Assembly (NCBI RefSeq): GCF_014196195.1
Contig: NZ_JACIDF010000003.1
Span: 336,810 to 400,809, forward strand
Direction: 5' to 3'
Source of the DNA: Anoxybacteroides rupiense
GTDB lineage: Bacteria; Bacillota; Bacilli; Bacillales; Anoxybacillaceae
Length of the DNA stretch: 64,000 bases
The notes beneath the pieces were generated by a model. It was not told the origin of the DNA and made no database searches. It worked only from the letters and a program-made list of their open reading frames with translations. Below, in pieces: positions 39,010-47,462 of this stretch (positions are counted from its first letter, which is position 1; each line of letters starts with the position of its first letter). The translations under genes and the position numbers were made by a program.

Positions 39010-39043
39010 ACACCTCGTCAACAATGAAGACGAGGTGTTTTTT
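39010..39043 (+). terminator. greA terminator whose 3' arm carries the pbpI ribosome site
   Basis: ACACCTCGTC (39010-39019) pairs perfectly with GACGAGGTGT (39029-39038), followed by a T run that ends at the pbpI ATG. GAGGTG at 39032-39037 in the second arm is the only ribosome site for pbpI. Confidence 0.88.
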
Positions 39044-40819
39044 ATGAGCAAAAAACGGATGATCATCATGAGTGCACTTATACAACTTGGCATTTTTTTA
39101 TTAATTGGCCGTCTCGTCCAAATTCAACTAGTGAGCACGGAATCATTTTCAAAAAATCATGTGAATTTAATTGAGGAAAGCGTGGCTCAGCGAACACAAG
39201 AAATGGTCATTAGCGATGGGCGCGGAACGTTTGTGGATCGCAGCGGTCAGCCGCTTGCAGAACAATCGGTTCCTTCCCTTATCCTGTTTCCTTTTTTAAA
39301 GAAAATGGATTGGCCAGTGGAAAAGGTGGCGGACATTTTACACGTTTCCGCAAGCTCCATTCGTTTACAGCTACAAGATGCGAAAGAACCGTTTGTGCTT
39401 TTAGCGGAAGACAAACCGCTTTCATTAACAAAGAACCAAATAAAAAAAATTAACCAGCTCCACATTCCGGGTGTCCTGGCCATTAATAAACAATATCCAT
39501 TGGAGCATCCGTATGCTGAACATCTGCTCGGTTTTACACGAGAGGATCCGCAACTGCTGCGAGAGCGTTATCGTGACCGGAACCTTTCGCCGCACACAAA
39601 AATCGGGATTCATGGATTAGAAAAGGCATTTGATGAATTTTTGCTGCCTGAGGGAGAAACAAAGCTGTTATACCATGTCGATGCAGAAGGCGGGCCGTTA
39701 TTTGGCATTGATGTGAAATATAACGATCCGGGAAATCCTTTTTATCCGATTACGGTTCAGACAACACTCGATCGCGACTTGCAGCGAATAATGGAGAAGG
39801 TATTAGAGGAGCACCAATTGAAAAAAGGTGGAGCTGTGCTGCTGGATGTAGAGACAAATAGCGTCTTGGGGATGGCCAGCCGACCAGCGATGGATCCGCG
39901 CGATCCATATAAAAATAATGCCGCGGAAAATCAAATGCTTCTCCCGCAAATTCCTGGCTCGGTCTTTAAAACGGTGATCGCTGCTGCTGCTATCGATAAA
40001 GGGGTGGCTACTAACAAACGAGCATTTGATTGCAGTCGAAAAATTGACGGCGCTACCCCTGATACGGAGCATTCTTATGGCGTGCTGCCTTTCGATGAAA
40101 GTTTTGCTGTCAGCTGCAACAACGCTTTTGCTACTTTAGGAAAAGAGCTTGTCAAGCAAGACCCTAACGTCATTGAACAATATGCGCAAATGCTTGGTTT
40201 GTATCCGCTTGTCGGTTGGGAGGGAGATGTATATCATTTTAAAAATTTCCGCCAGCTTCCTGAAGAAAAAAGCGGGACGATTTGGTATGACAAAAGCGAC
40301 AAGTCCGTTCCTCTAGCCATAGCGCAAACGTCGATTGGACAGAAAAATGTCCGTGTTTCTCCGCTTGCTATCGCTAACATGATGGCCACGATTGCTAGGG
40401 GAGGAGAAGCAGAACAGGTAAGAGCCGTCGAGAAGATGCTCTATAAAAATGGAACCACCTTCTTTTCGTTTCATAAGCAGCCGTTTTCGAATGAAGGATC
40501 ACTGTTGCGGTCGACAGTGACGAAATTGCAGGAGCTGCTTCGCAAGGTCGTTACCGATGAGCGCGGCACAGGCCGGAGATTTCAAACGCTTCCCTATGCG
40601 GTAGCAGGCAAATCGGGAACGGCGCAAACGGAAAAAAAGGCGGCAAATGGAGAAGCGCTGATTAATAAATGGTTTGCGGGCTATTTTCCAGCAGAAGCGC
40701 CTAAATATGTGCTGGTTGTTGTTGATCTTGACAGTCCGAACTCACAAGCTGTGACAAATGATGTATTTTATGATATTGTCAAGAGAATATATGAGTTTGA
40801 TACGAAACAACATTCATAG
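39044..40819 (+). CDS. pbpI: Class B penicillin-binding protein (PbpI/YrrR)
   Basis: A 591-residue monofunctional transpeptidase. A signal anchor lies at about residues 5-25 (RMIIMSALIQLGIFLLIGRL). A PBP dimerisation domain follows (SDGRGTFVDRSGQPLAE), then the transpeptidase domain with the catalytic SxxK motif in PGSVFKTV (Ser near residue 306), SxN in SCNN (near 362) and the KTG-type box KSGTAQT (near 524). It would cross-link peptidoglycan. It matches B. subtilis PbpI (YrrR), made during sporulation. ATG 39044 is chosen over an in-frame GTG at 39035 that lies inside the greA terminator stem. yrrS follows. Confidence 0.93.
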   Translation: MSKKRMIIMSALIQLGIFLLIGRLVQIQLVSTESFSKNHVNLIEESVAQRTQEMVISDGRGTFVDRSGQPLAEQSVPSLILFPFLKKMDWPVEKVADILHVSASSIRLQLQDAKEPFVLLAEDKPLSLTKNQIKKINQLHIPGVLAINKQYPLEHPYAEHLLGFTREDPQLLRERYRDRNLSPHTKIGIHGLEKAFDEFLLPEGETKLLYHVDAEGGPLFGIDVKYNDPGNPFYPITVQTTLDRDLQRIMEKVLEEHQLKKGGAVLLDVETNSVLGMASRPAMDPRDPYKNNAAENQMLLPQIPGSVFKTVIAAAAIDKGVATNKRAFDCSRKIDGATPDTEHSYGVLPFDESFAVSCNNAFATLGKELVKQDPNVIEQYAQMLGLYPLVGWEGDVYHFKNFRQLPEEKSGTIWYDKSDKSVPLAIAQTSIGQKNVRVSPLAIANMMATIARGGEAEQVRAVEKMLYKNGTTFFSFHKQPFSNEGSLLRSTVTKLQELLRKVVTDERGTGRRFQTLPYAVAGKSGTAQTEKKAANGEALINKWFAGYFPAEAPKYVLVVVDLDSPNSQAVTNDVFYDIVKRIYEFDTKQHS

Positions 40820-40911
40820 GACGGAAATCCGAAATCATCAAGAAATCGTTTATGAGGATGAAGCAAAATGTTACAATAAAAACGATCGTAAGGACGCAGG
40901 GAGGGATAGGA

Positions 40912-41553
40912 TTGGCAAAAGAAAAAGAAATGAATTCGCGTTTTGAACAGCGTGCCAAACGCCGAAAGATCAATCGCGTGTTAAATATCGCTCTTGTGTG
41001 CGTGTTAATGCTGATTATCTTTTTTAGCTGGCAGCTGCTTTTCTCGCACGATGATAAGGACAGCGCACAGCCAGCGACAAAAGAAAAAGTCATAAAGAAA
41101 AAAGAAGAGGAAGATGAAAAGGTGGAAGTAGAAATAGGCGATACAAAAACAACACAAGAGAAGGACGGTGAAACAGCTGATGAAGAGGAACAGCCATCCG
41201 AAGAAGAACAACCATCACAGGAAGTAATTGAAACAGCTGGCGATCCTTCTTCTGGAGTGTTGAAGGAAATTATTAATCCATCGTGGCAGCCAATTGGGAC
41301 GACGCAAACAGAGCCGCATGTCACTCAATTTGACGAGAATTCAGTCGATTGGAAGGAAATGCTGGATGCTGTCAGCTATGCCACTGGAGTGTCGCCAGCA
41401 GATATGATTGTGTGGTTTATTGGCAACAATGGTCCGAATAAAGCGGTGGCTACCATTTCTCCTAAGGACAAAAGCGCCAAATATCGCGTGTATATTGAAT
41501 GGGTGGAAAATCAAGGATGGAAACCGACGAAAATGCAGCAGCTAAAAAATTAA
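40912..41553 (+). CDS. yrrS: YrrS family (DUF1510) membrane protein
   Basis: A 213-residue protein with a basic N-terminus (RFEQRAKRRKINR), one membrane helix at about residues 23-41 (VLNIALVCVLMLIIFFSW), a long acidic, lysine-rich low-complexity linker (about 45-115), and a conserved C-terminal DUF1510 domain (DWKEMLDAVSYATGVSPADM and VYIEWVENQGWKPT). The C-terminal domain is presumably outside the membrane. TTG 40912 with GGGAGGG eight bases upstream is preferred over the frame's first ATG at 40852. In B. subtilis yrrS is paired with yrrR (pbpI) as here. The molecular role is not known. Confidence 0.88.
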   Translation: MAKEKEMNSRFEQRAKRRKINRVLNIALVCVLMLIIFFSWQLLFSHDDKDSAQPATKEKVIKKKEEEDEKVEVEIGDTKTTQEKDGETADEEEQPSEEEQPSQEVIETAGDPSSGVLKEIINPSWQPIGTTQTEPHVTQFDENSVDWKEMLDAVSYATGVSPADMIVWFIGNNGPNKAVATISPKDKSAKYRVYIEWVENQGWKPTKMQQLKN

Positions 41554-41592
41554 ACGGATTTCTCCATAAGCGAGAAATCCGTTTATTTTTTG
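41551..41592. terminator. Bidirectional terminator between yrrS and yrzA
   Basis: A perfect 14-bp stem (41551-41564 against 41572-41585) has T-rich runs on both sides when read in either direction. It overlaps the stop codons of both convergent genes. Confidence 0.88.
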
Positions 41593-41789
41593 GCTTTGAA
41601 ATGAACAACGGCGCTGTAAAACCGTTGTCCGTTTGCTGAGACGTGCATTTGATGGGAAACATGATGAACCTCGAGCAAAAGCGCTTTATTATGCTCGATT
41701 TGTTCATTGATTTTTTTCTCTAAGGTGGCTAAATCTGCGGCTTCAAAGCATTCGACTTTATCTTGGATCAAGTCAAGCGAAATGTTCAA
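41583..41789 (-). CDS. yrzA: DUF2536 small protein (YrzA-like)
   Basis: A 68-residue soluble protein on the minus strand: MNISLDLIQDKVECFEAADL, then TLEKKINEQIEHNKALLLEVHHVSHQMHV and FYSAVVHFKAKK. It matches the DUF2536 family (YrzA, about 67 residues in B. subtilis) in size, sequence style and position. AAGGAGGG lies seven bases before its ATG (on the minus strand). It shares a bidirectional terminator with yrrS. Function is unknown. Confidence 0.85.
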   Translation of the reverse strand: MNISLDLIQDKVECFEAADLATLEKKINEQIEHNKALLLEVHHVSHQMHVSANGQRFYSAVVHFKAKK

Positions 41790-42113
41790 TGGCTATCCCT
41801 CCTTCTTAATTTATACAAATAGGCAATTGCGCTTATGATTGCTTGGAAAAGCTCTATTTTTCGGCGATCGGACGCAAGTGAACGTGCCGTCGTCACGCTA
41901 AAGTGCGTGACAGAGAAGCAAATGACGAGTCCCATTCATTGGTTTGGAAGCAGCACAATATAATTCGGTCACCCGACCGTCGGAATCAAACAATCGCCTA
42001 ACCGAAGCAACGAAAATAATGGACCTGCCCAATTCTCTATATACACATGTAGTGTAGCATATTTTCATTGAACAAATGAAAAAAATATGATAGATTGAGA
42101 ACAGCATAGCAGT
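41790..42113. other. Intergenic stretch between divergent yrzA and yrrT
   Basis: No gene is supported. A hairpin GTCACGC (41892-41898) with GCGTGAC (41905-41911) is present without a T run. A possible sigma-A promoter for yrrT is TTGAAC (42068-42073) with TAGATT (42091-42096), 17 bases apart. Confidence 0.45.
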
Positions 42114-42140
42114 TAATTCATAGTATACTTATATGAATTA
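42114..42140 (+). promoter_or_regulatory. Palindrome upstream of yrrT, candidate CymR operator
   Basis: TAATTCATA (42114-42122) and TATGAATTA (42132-42140) are perfect inverted repeats spaced by nine bases, just before the yrrT ribosome site. The yrrT-mtnN-mccAB operon is a known CymR target in B. subtilis, and CymR is encoded in this window, so an operator here is plausible. CymR binding itself is inferred. Confidence 0.55.
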
Positions 42141-42164
42141 TAAAAATTTTGGAGTGTGACATCG

Positions 42165-42806
42165 ATGGGTAGAGAATTCCTTGATTTATTTGAAACGTGG
42201 GCACAGTCATATGATGAATCTGTTCATGGACATGACGAGCAATATCGAGATGTATTTGCTGAATATGATACGATTTTAAATACAGTTGTTGGAAAATCAG
42301 GAAATGTTGTGTTGGAGTTTGGCGTCGGCACAGGAAATTTAACGCAAAAATTGCTTCGCAGCGGCAAAACGGTTTATGGTATTGAACCTTCGGAGCCGAT
42401 GCGCCAAAAGGCGTTTGAAAAGCTGGGCGATACGGTCACGATTCAGGACGGCGATTTTTTAAGCTTTCCATTGCCGAATGAACCGATTGATACGATTGTC
42501 AGCACATATGCTTTCCATCACCTGACAGATGAAGAAAAAGAACAAGCGATTAGCCAGTATGGAAAGATGCTGAACAAAGGTGGTAAAATAGTGTTTGCGG
42601 ATACAGCTTTCGTCGATCGCGAGGCTTTCGAGCAAATGGTCATCGAAGCAAAGGAAAAAGGGTTTCATGATTTGGCTGAAGATTTAAAGCGCGAATACTA
42701 TCCGACATTGCCGGTGCTTGAGAGCATGTTTACGAAGCACGGATTCTCTGTATCTTTTGTACCGATGAACCGTTTTGTTTGGTTGATGGAGGCTACGAAA
42801 CAATAG
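42165..42806 (+). CDS. yrrT: Class I SAM-dependent methyltransferase YrrT
   Basis: A 213-residue methyltransferase. It begins [20 protein letters not shown] and has the SAM motif [16 protein letters not shown] (about residues 49-64), the GIEPSEP segment, and [21 protein letters not shown]. subtilis YrrT is the first gene of the operon that recycles S-adenosylhomocysteine-derived homocysteine to cysteine; its substrate is not firmly known. ATG 42165 is chosen by match to the B. subtilis start, with GGAG about ten bases upstream; an in-frame GTG lies at 42156. mtnN follows within 20 bases. Confidence 0.92.
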   Translation: MGREFLDLFETWAQSYDESVHGHDEQYRDVFAEYDTILNTVVGKSGNVVLEFGVGTGNLTQKLLRSGKTVYGIEPSEPMRQKAFEKLGDTVTIQDGDFLSFPLPNEPIDTIVSTYAFHHLTDEEKEQAISQYGKMLNKGGKIVFADTAFVDREAFEQMVIEAKEKGFHDLAEDLKREYYPTLPVLESMFTKHGFSVSFVPMNRFVWLMEATKQ

Positions 42807-42824
42807 GTGAAAGAGGTTGAAGGG

Positions 42825-43526
42825 ATGAAGGTAGCAATTATTGGAGCGATGGAAGAAGAAGTCGCCATTTTAAGAGAAAAAATGGACAACCGTCAAGATA
42901 CGGTTGCTGCCAATTGCGAATTTTACACAGGAACATTAAACGGTGTTGATGTTATTTTATTAAAATCAGGAATCGGCAAGGTCAATGCGGCCATGTCAAC
43001 GACGATTTTGCTTGAACGTTTTCGGCCGGATTATGTGATTAATACAGGCTCCGCAGGCGGATTTTCCGCTTCGCTCAATGTGGGGGATATTGTCATTTCC
43101 AGCGAGGTTGTTCATCATGATGTTGATGTGACGGTATTCGGCTATGAATATGGGCAGGTACCTGGTATGCCTGCACGCTATGCGGCGGATGCTAAACTTG
43201 TTGCTATCGCGGAAGCAAGTGCTGAGCGCATTCAAGGAATCCAAGTGGTCAAAGGCTTGATTGCGACAGGCGACTCATTTATGAGCGATCCGGAACGAGT
43301 AGCATTTGTGCGCGAGAAGCTAACAGATTTGCATGCAGTGGAGATGGAAGGGGCAGCCATTGCGCAAGTATGCTTCCAATTTGGCGTCCCGTTCGTTGTG
43401 ATTCGCGCCCTTTCTGACATTGCTGGTAAAGAATCAAACGTGTCATTTGAGCAATTTTTGCACAAAGCAGCGCTCCATTCTTCCGAGCTTGTTCAAATGA
43501 TGGTGGATGAATTAAAACATTCATAG
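42825..43526 (+). CDS. mtnN: 5'-methylthioadenosine/S-adenosylhomocysteine nucleosidase
   Basis: A 233-residue hydrolase that removes adenine from methylthioadenosine and S-adenosylhomocysteine. [20 protein letters not shown] with the catalytic Glu near residue 12, [20 protein letters not shown], and the catalytic Asp in IRALSDIAG near residue 198 are all present. The length matches the family (231 in B. subtilis). ATG 42825 is preferred over the frame's GTG 42807, which would add six residues ahead of a GAGG site. It supplies S-ribosylhomocysteine for the homocysteine-to-cysteine steps encoded next. Confidence 0.96.
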   Translation: MKVAIIGAMEEEVAILREKMDNRQDTVAANCEFYTGTLNGVDVILLKSGIGKVNAAMSTTILLERFRPDYVINTGSAGGFSASLNVGDIVISSEVVHHDVDVTVFGYEYGQVPGMPARYAADAKLVAIAEASAERIQGIQVVKGLIATGDSFMSDPERVAFVREKLTDLHAVEMEGAAIAQVCFQFGVPFVVIRALSDIAGKESNVSFEQFLHKAALHSSELVQMMVDELKHS

Positions 43527-43579
43527 GAAGGAGAGGGAATGCTCTCTCCTTTTTTCATGATGAAGAAAGAGGTGACAGC

Positions 43580-44503
43580 ATGAAAGTAGCCAAAAGTGTT
43601 CACGAATTAGTCGGAAATACTCCGATTGTGGAAATTACCCGATTCCCTCTGCCAAAAGGCGTGCGTTTGTTTGCTAAACTGGAATATTTGAATCCGGGTG
43701 GAAGCGTAAAAGATCGCCTTGGCCAAGAATTGCTGCAGGATGCGTTTGAAAGCGGCAAGCTAAAAGAAGGTGGAACCATTATTGAGCCTACGGCTGGCAA
43801 TACAGGGATCGGATTAGCGTTGGCGGCCATTGGCAAAAACGTCAATGTGATTTTTTGTGTGCCGGAAAAATTCAGCGTGGAAAAACAGCAGCTCATGCGG
43901 GCGCTTGGCGCAACAGTTGTTCATACACCGACGAGCGATGGAATGCAGGGAGCGATTAAAAAGGCGAAAGAACTGCTAGCAGAAATTCCAAATTCATATT
44001 GCCCACAGCAATTTGCCAATCCGGCGAATCCAAGAACGTATTACAAAACGCTCGGTCCAGAGCTTTGGGAGCAGCTTGATGGAAACATTGATATTTTTGT
44101 AGCTGGTGCGGGGACAGGCGGAACATTCATGGGAACGGCGCAATTTTTGAAGGAAAAAAATGCGGGCATCAAAACCGTCATTGTTGAACCAGAAGGCTCT
44201 ATTTTAAATGGAGGAGAGCCTGGGCCACATAAAACGGAAGGGATCGGTATGGAGTTTCTTCCAGAATATATGGATGAGAGCTACTTTGATGCCATTCATA
44301 CGATCACCGATGAAGATGCTTTCCGACGCGTGCAGGAATTAGCAGCAAAAGAAGGTTTGCTCGTTGGCAGCTCTTCAGGCGCCGCTTTCCACGCCGCTAT
44401 GCTTGAGGCTCTTCAGGCCCCGCCTGGGACCCATATTGTCGTGATTTTTCCAGATAGCAGCGAACGGTATTTAAGCAAAAAAATTTATGAAGGTGGGATA
44501 TAA
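43580..44503 (+). CDS. mccA: O-acetylserine-dependent cystathionine beta-synthase
   Basis: A 307-residue PLP enzyme of the cysteine synthase fold. The PLP lysine is in NPGGSVKDRLG (about residue 42), EPTAGNTGIGLALAA binds substrate, and GAGTGGTFMG binds the cofactor phosphate. B. subtilis MccA (YrhA) joins homocysteine and O-acetylserine to cystathionine, the first reverse transsulfuration step. Ordinary cysteine synthase (CysK) is the alternative; the neighbouring mccB and mtnN decide in favour of MccA. The stop is directly followed by the mccB start. Confidence 0.93.
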   Translation: MKVAKSVHELVGNTPIVEITRFPLPKGVRLFAKLEYLNPGGSVKDRLGQELLQDAFESGKLKEGGTIIEPTAGNTGIGLALAAIGKNVNVIFCVPEKFSVEKQQLMRALGATVVHTPTSDGMQGAIKKAKELLAEIPNSYCPQQFANPANPRTYYKTLGPELWEQLDGNIDIFVAGAGTGGTFMGTAQFLKEKNAGIKTVIVEPEGSILNGGEPGPHKTEGIGMEFLPEYMDESYFDAIHTITDEDAFRRVQELAAKEGLLVGSSSGAAFHAAMLEALQAPPGTHIVVIFPDSSERYLSKKIYEGGI

Positions 44504-45637
<1,134 letters not shown>

Positions 45638-45709
45638 ATTACATCGCCTTCTTTTCGCCTTCCTATGGTACAGTGAAAAGAGAAGCACGGATCAGGGAGG
45701 GAAGCGGAA

Positions 45710-45955
45710 TTGTGTCAACAGGAACGAAAGCAGCTTCGCGCAAAGGCGAATGATTATAAAATGTACAGTCTCGTTTTGTTGGCGATCGGCGCGCTGTTTT
45801 ATCTCGGTGTGATTTTACCTGGTGCGCTCGAAGCCGGCAAAAAGCCATTGATCCTTATTGCAATCGCGGCTTTTTTGGCCGCTTCGATCTATTTTCTGCG
45901 CCGTTCAGCCTCATGCAGGCGAATGCTTGAAGATGAGGACGAAATGTCTCTATAG
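45710..45955 (+). CDS. yrhC: YrhC-like small membrane protein
   Basis: An 81-residue protein with two hydrophobic helices (about residues 19-38, YSLVLLAIGALFYLGVILPG; and 46-62, ILIAIAAFLAASIYFLR), a basic N-terminus (ERKQLRAKANDYK) and an acidic tail. This fits the YrhC family found behind mccB in Bacilli. The start is TTG with GGGAGGG about nine bases upstream. It probably belongs to the yrrT-mccB operon. Function is unknown. Confidence 0.8.
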   Translation: MCQQERKQLRAKANDYKMYSLVLLAIGALFYLGVILPGALEAGKKPLILIAIAAFLAASIYFLRRSASCRRMLEDEDEMSL

Positions 45956-45957
45956 AA

Positions 45958-45994
45958 AGCTGATCCTTCACAAAGGAAGGATCGGCTTTTTTTT
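45958..45994 (+). terminator. Terminator after yrhC
   Basis: AGCTGATCCTTC (45958-45969) and GAAGGATCGGCT (45976-45987) pair with one mismatch or G-T pair, followed by seven or more T residues. Confidence 0.9.
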
Positions 45995-46173
45995 ATGGGT
46001 TTATAGGCCGGATTACTTACAATGAATGATGGCTATTTAATAAGGACTTATGGACTATAGCCATCCTGATTGCCTCTAGAACGAATTTCGCAAATTGTTC
46101 AAAAACCCGCTGCGTTTCCTGCTTTTCATCGATGTAAAATAAAAATAAACAACCGTTAAGGGAGGAAAAAGGG

Positions 46174-46257
46174 ATGTTCGCCATGGTGATGGGGATTGTT
46201 ATTACAGCGTCAATTGCGCTCATTATTAGCGCAGAAGTCAGCGTAGAAGCGGAGTGA
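46174..46257 (+). CDS. Candidate 27-residue membrane peptide
   Basis: A short frame encodes MFAMVMGIVITASIALIISA followed by EVSVEAE: one hydrophobic helix and an acidic tail. It has a very good ribosome site, GGGAGG at 46160-46165, eight bases before ATG, and a dedicated terminator follows eight bases after the stop. These signals favour a real gene, though it is far too short for codon statistics. It lies between yrhC and the CRISPR island. I do not recognise a family; small toxins and envelope-stress peptides have this shape, but nothing shows such a role here. Confidence 0.55.
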   Translation: MFAMVMGIVITASIALIISAEVSVEAE

Positions 46258-46264
46258 AGTAGAA

Positions 46265-46298
46265 GAAAGCGGCCTTCTTGAATAAGAGGCCGCTTTTC
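46265..46298 (+). terminator. Terminator after the 27-residue peptide gene
   Basis: AAAGCGGCC (46266-46274) pairs with GGCCGCTTT (46288-46296), with further pairing of TTCTT and AAGA inside, followed by TTC. Confidence 0.75.
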
Positions 46299-46733
46299 AT
46301 GTAAGAGGTTAGTTCTATCTAGCAGAAAGCAAACAGAACTTAGTCATTGAAAAAATTAGTTTATGTTAAATAATGGAATTGTTGCGATTTAGACATATCA
46401 TTATTTAAAAGCTACATGAATTTGAGGTTTACATATAAAATTAGGTTTTATTCTTACATAATGTCGAACGTTTGTTATGGTCGTCTATCTAAAAAGGAGA
46501 GGCTGAAAAGATAAAATTTTTATTGTTGTATCAAGATTGCTCATTTTTTTAGAAAAAATATATATTCAGAAACACCCCGAACAGTATGCCCTTTTTTTAT
46601 GATACGCCGCCTGTGCTTCAGGGCAATGAGGTGAACATAGATCGATAAAAAACAGAGTATTTCGACAAATAATGACAACATTTTTTGCTGGAGTGATTTA
46701 GAATAGTACATATGTATTAAGGGGAGGTGTGTC
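46299..46733. other. AT-rich region upstream of the cas operon
   Basis: About 435 bases mark the left edge of the CRISPR-Cas island. No gene is supported; a 74-codon frame on the minus strand has no ribosome site. It must hold the cas promoter. A TAGAAT at 46700-46705 could be a -10 but lacks a clear -35. GAACTTAGT at 46336-46344 repeats nine bases of the CRISPR repeat. Confidence 0.45.
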
Positions 46734-47462
46734 ATGAGAATTTTATGTACGTTTAAAACCGACAAAATACCTATTAATTATCGGATGACCATTGTATCCA
46801 TCATGAAAGAAGCATTAAAAGCATCAGACGAGTCCTATTATCAAAAATTGTATCGACAAGGAAAACGGACAAAACCATTTGTTTTTTCGGTTTTTCTCAA
46901 AAACTTTGAATATGAACATGATGAAATCAGATTAGATGAATTAACGATTATACTTAGTTCTCCAGACTATGAGTTTTTATTGAATGTGTATAACGGTTTA
47001 CAAAAAAACAAGGAATTCTTATACAAACATTATCAATTGTCAAGGAAAAAAATGAGCATCGTAAAAGAAAAACAAGTGGGTGGTTCTAAAGTTGTCTTCC
47101 GTACTCTTTCCCCTATTTTAGTCGAAGATGAACAAGGATTGCCGGTTTCACCTAATGATCCTAGCTATGAAAAGCATATCAATCATTTGGCCAATTTGAT
47201 TTTATTTGAATATCGGGGAGTTGGATTATTTACGCCTCTTTTGATTCGACCGCTTAAATTTAGAAAGATGGTTGTTAAAGAGTCAAATCGGGAGTTTGAG
47301 CGTAAATTTGGGCATCAGTCCTATTTGTATTTTACTGCGTACCATGGTTTTTTTGAGATCACAGGACATCCTAATGATTTGCAATTGCTGTATCAGCTCG
47401 GTTTATCCAAACGCCGCAACCAAGGATTTGGCATGCTGGAAGTGGAGGAGGTGAAAGGATGA
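46734..47462 (+). CDS. cas6: CRISPR endoribonuclease Cas6
   Basis: A 242-residue RAMP protein that cuts the repeat in pre-crRNA. It starts MRILCTFKTDKIPINYRMTI and ends with the glycine-rich loop GLSKRRNQGFGML (about residues 223-235), the hallmark of Cas6, then EVEEV. A His-containing N-terminal part and the YRG.LFTPLLIRPLKFRKM-like middle are also typical. It is the first gene of the cas operon. ATG follows GGGGAGG by seven bases. It overlaps cas8 by four bases (ATGA). AT content is higher than in the housekeeping genes. Confidence 0.92.
   Translation: MRILCTFKTDKIPINYRMTIVSIMKEALKASDESYYQKLYRQGKRTKPFVFSVFLKNFEYEHDEIRLDELTIILSSPDYEFLLNVYNGLQKNKEFLYKHYQLSRKKMSIVKEKQVGGSKVVFRTLSPILVEDEQGLPVSPNDPSYEKHINHLANLILFEYRGVGLFTPLLIRPLKFRKMVVKESNREFERKFGHQSYLYFTAYHGFFEITGHPNDLQLLYQLGLSKRRNQGFGMLEVEEVKG

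Noticed and set aside
42095..42129. TTGAGA and TATACT as a yrrT promoter
   Set aside because: The spacing is 23 bases, too long for sigma-A; TTGAAC with TAGATT at 17 bases fits better.
46541..46765. A 74-codon minus-strand frame overlapping the cas6 start
   Set aside because: No ribosome site, AT-rich, overlaps cas6 and the likely cas promoter; no family resemblance.
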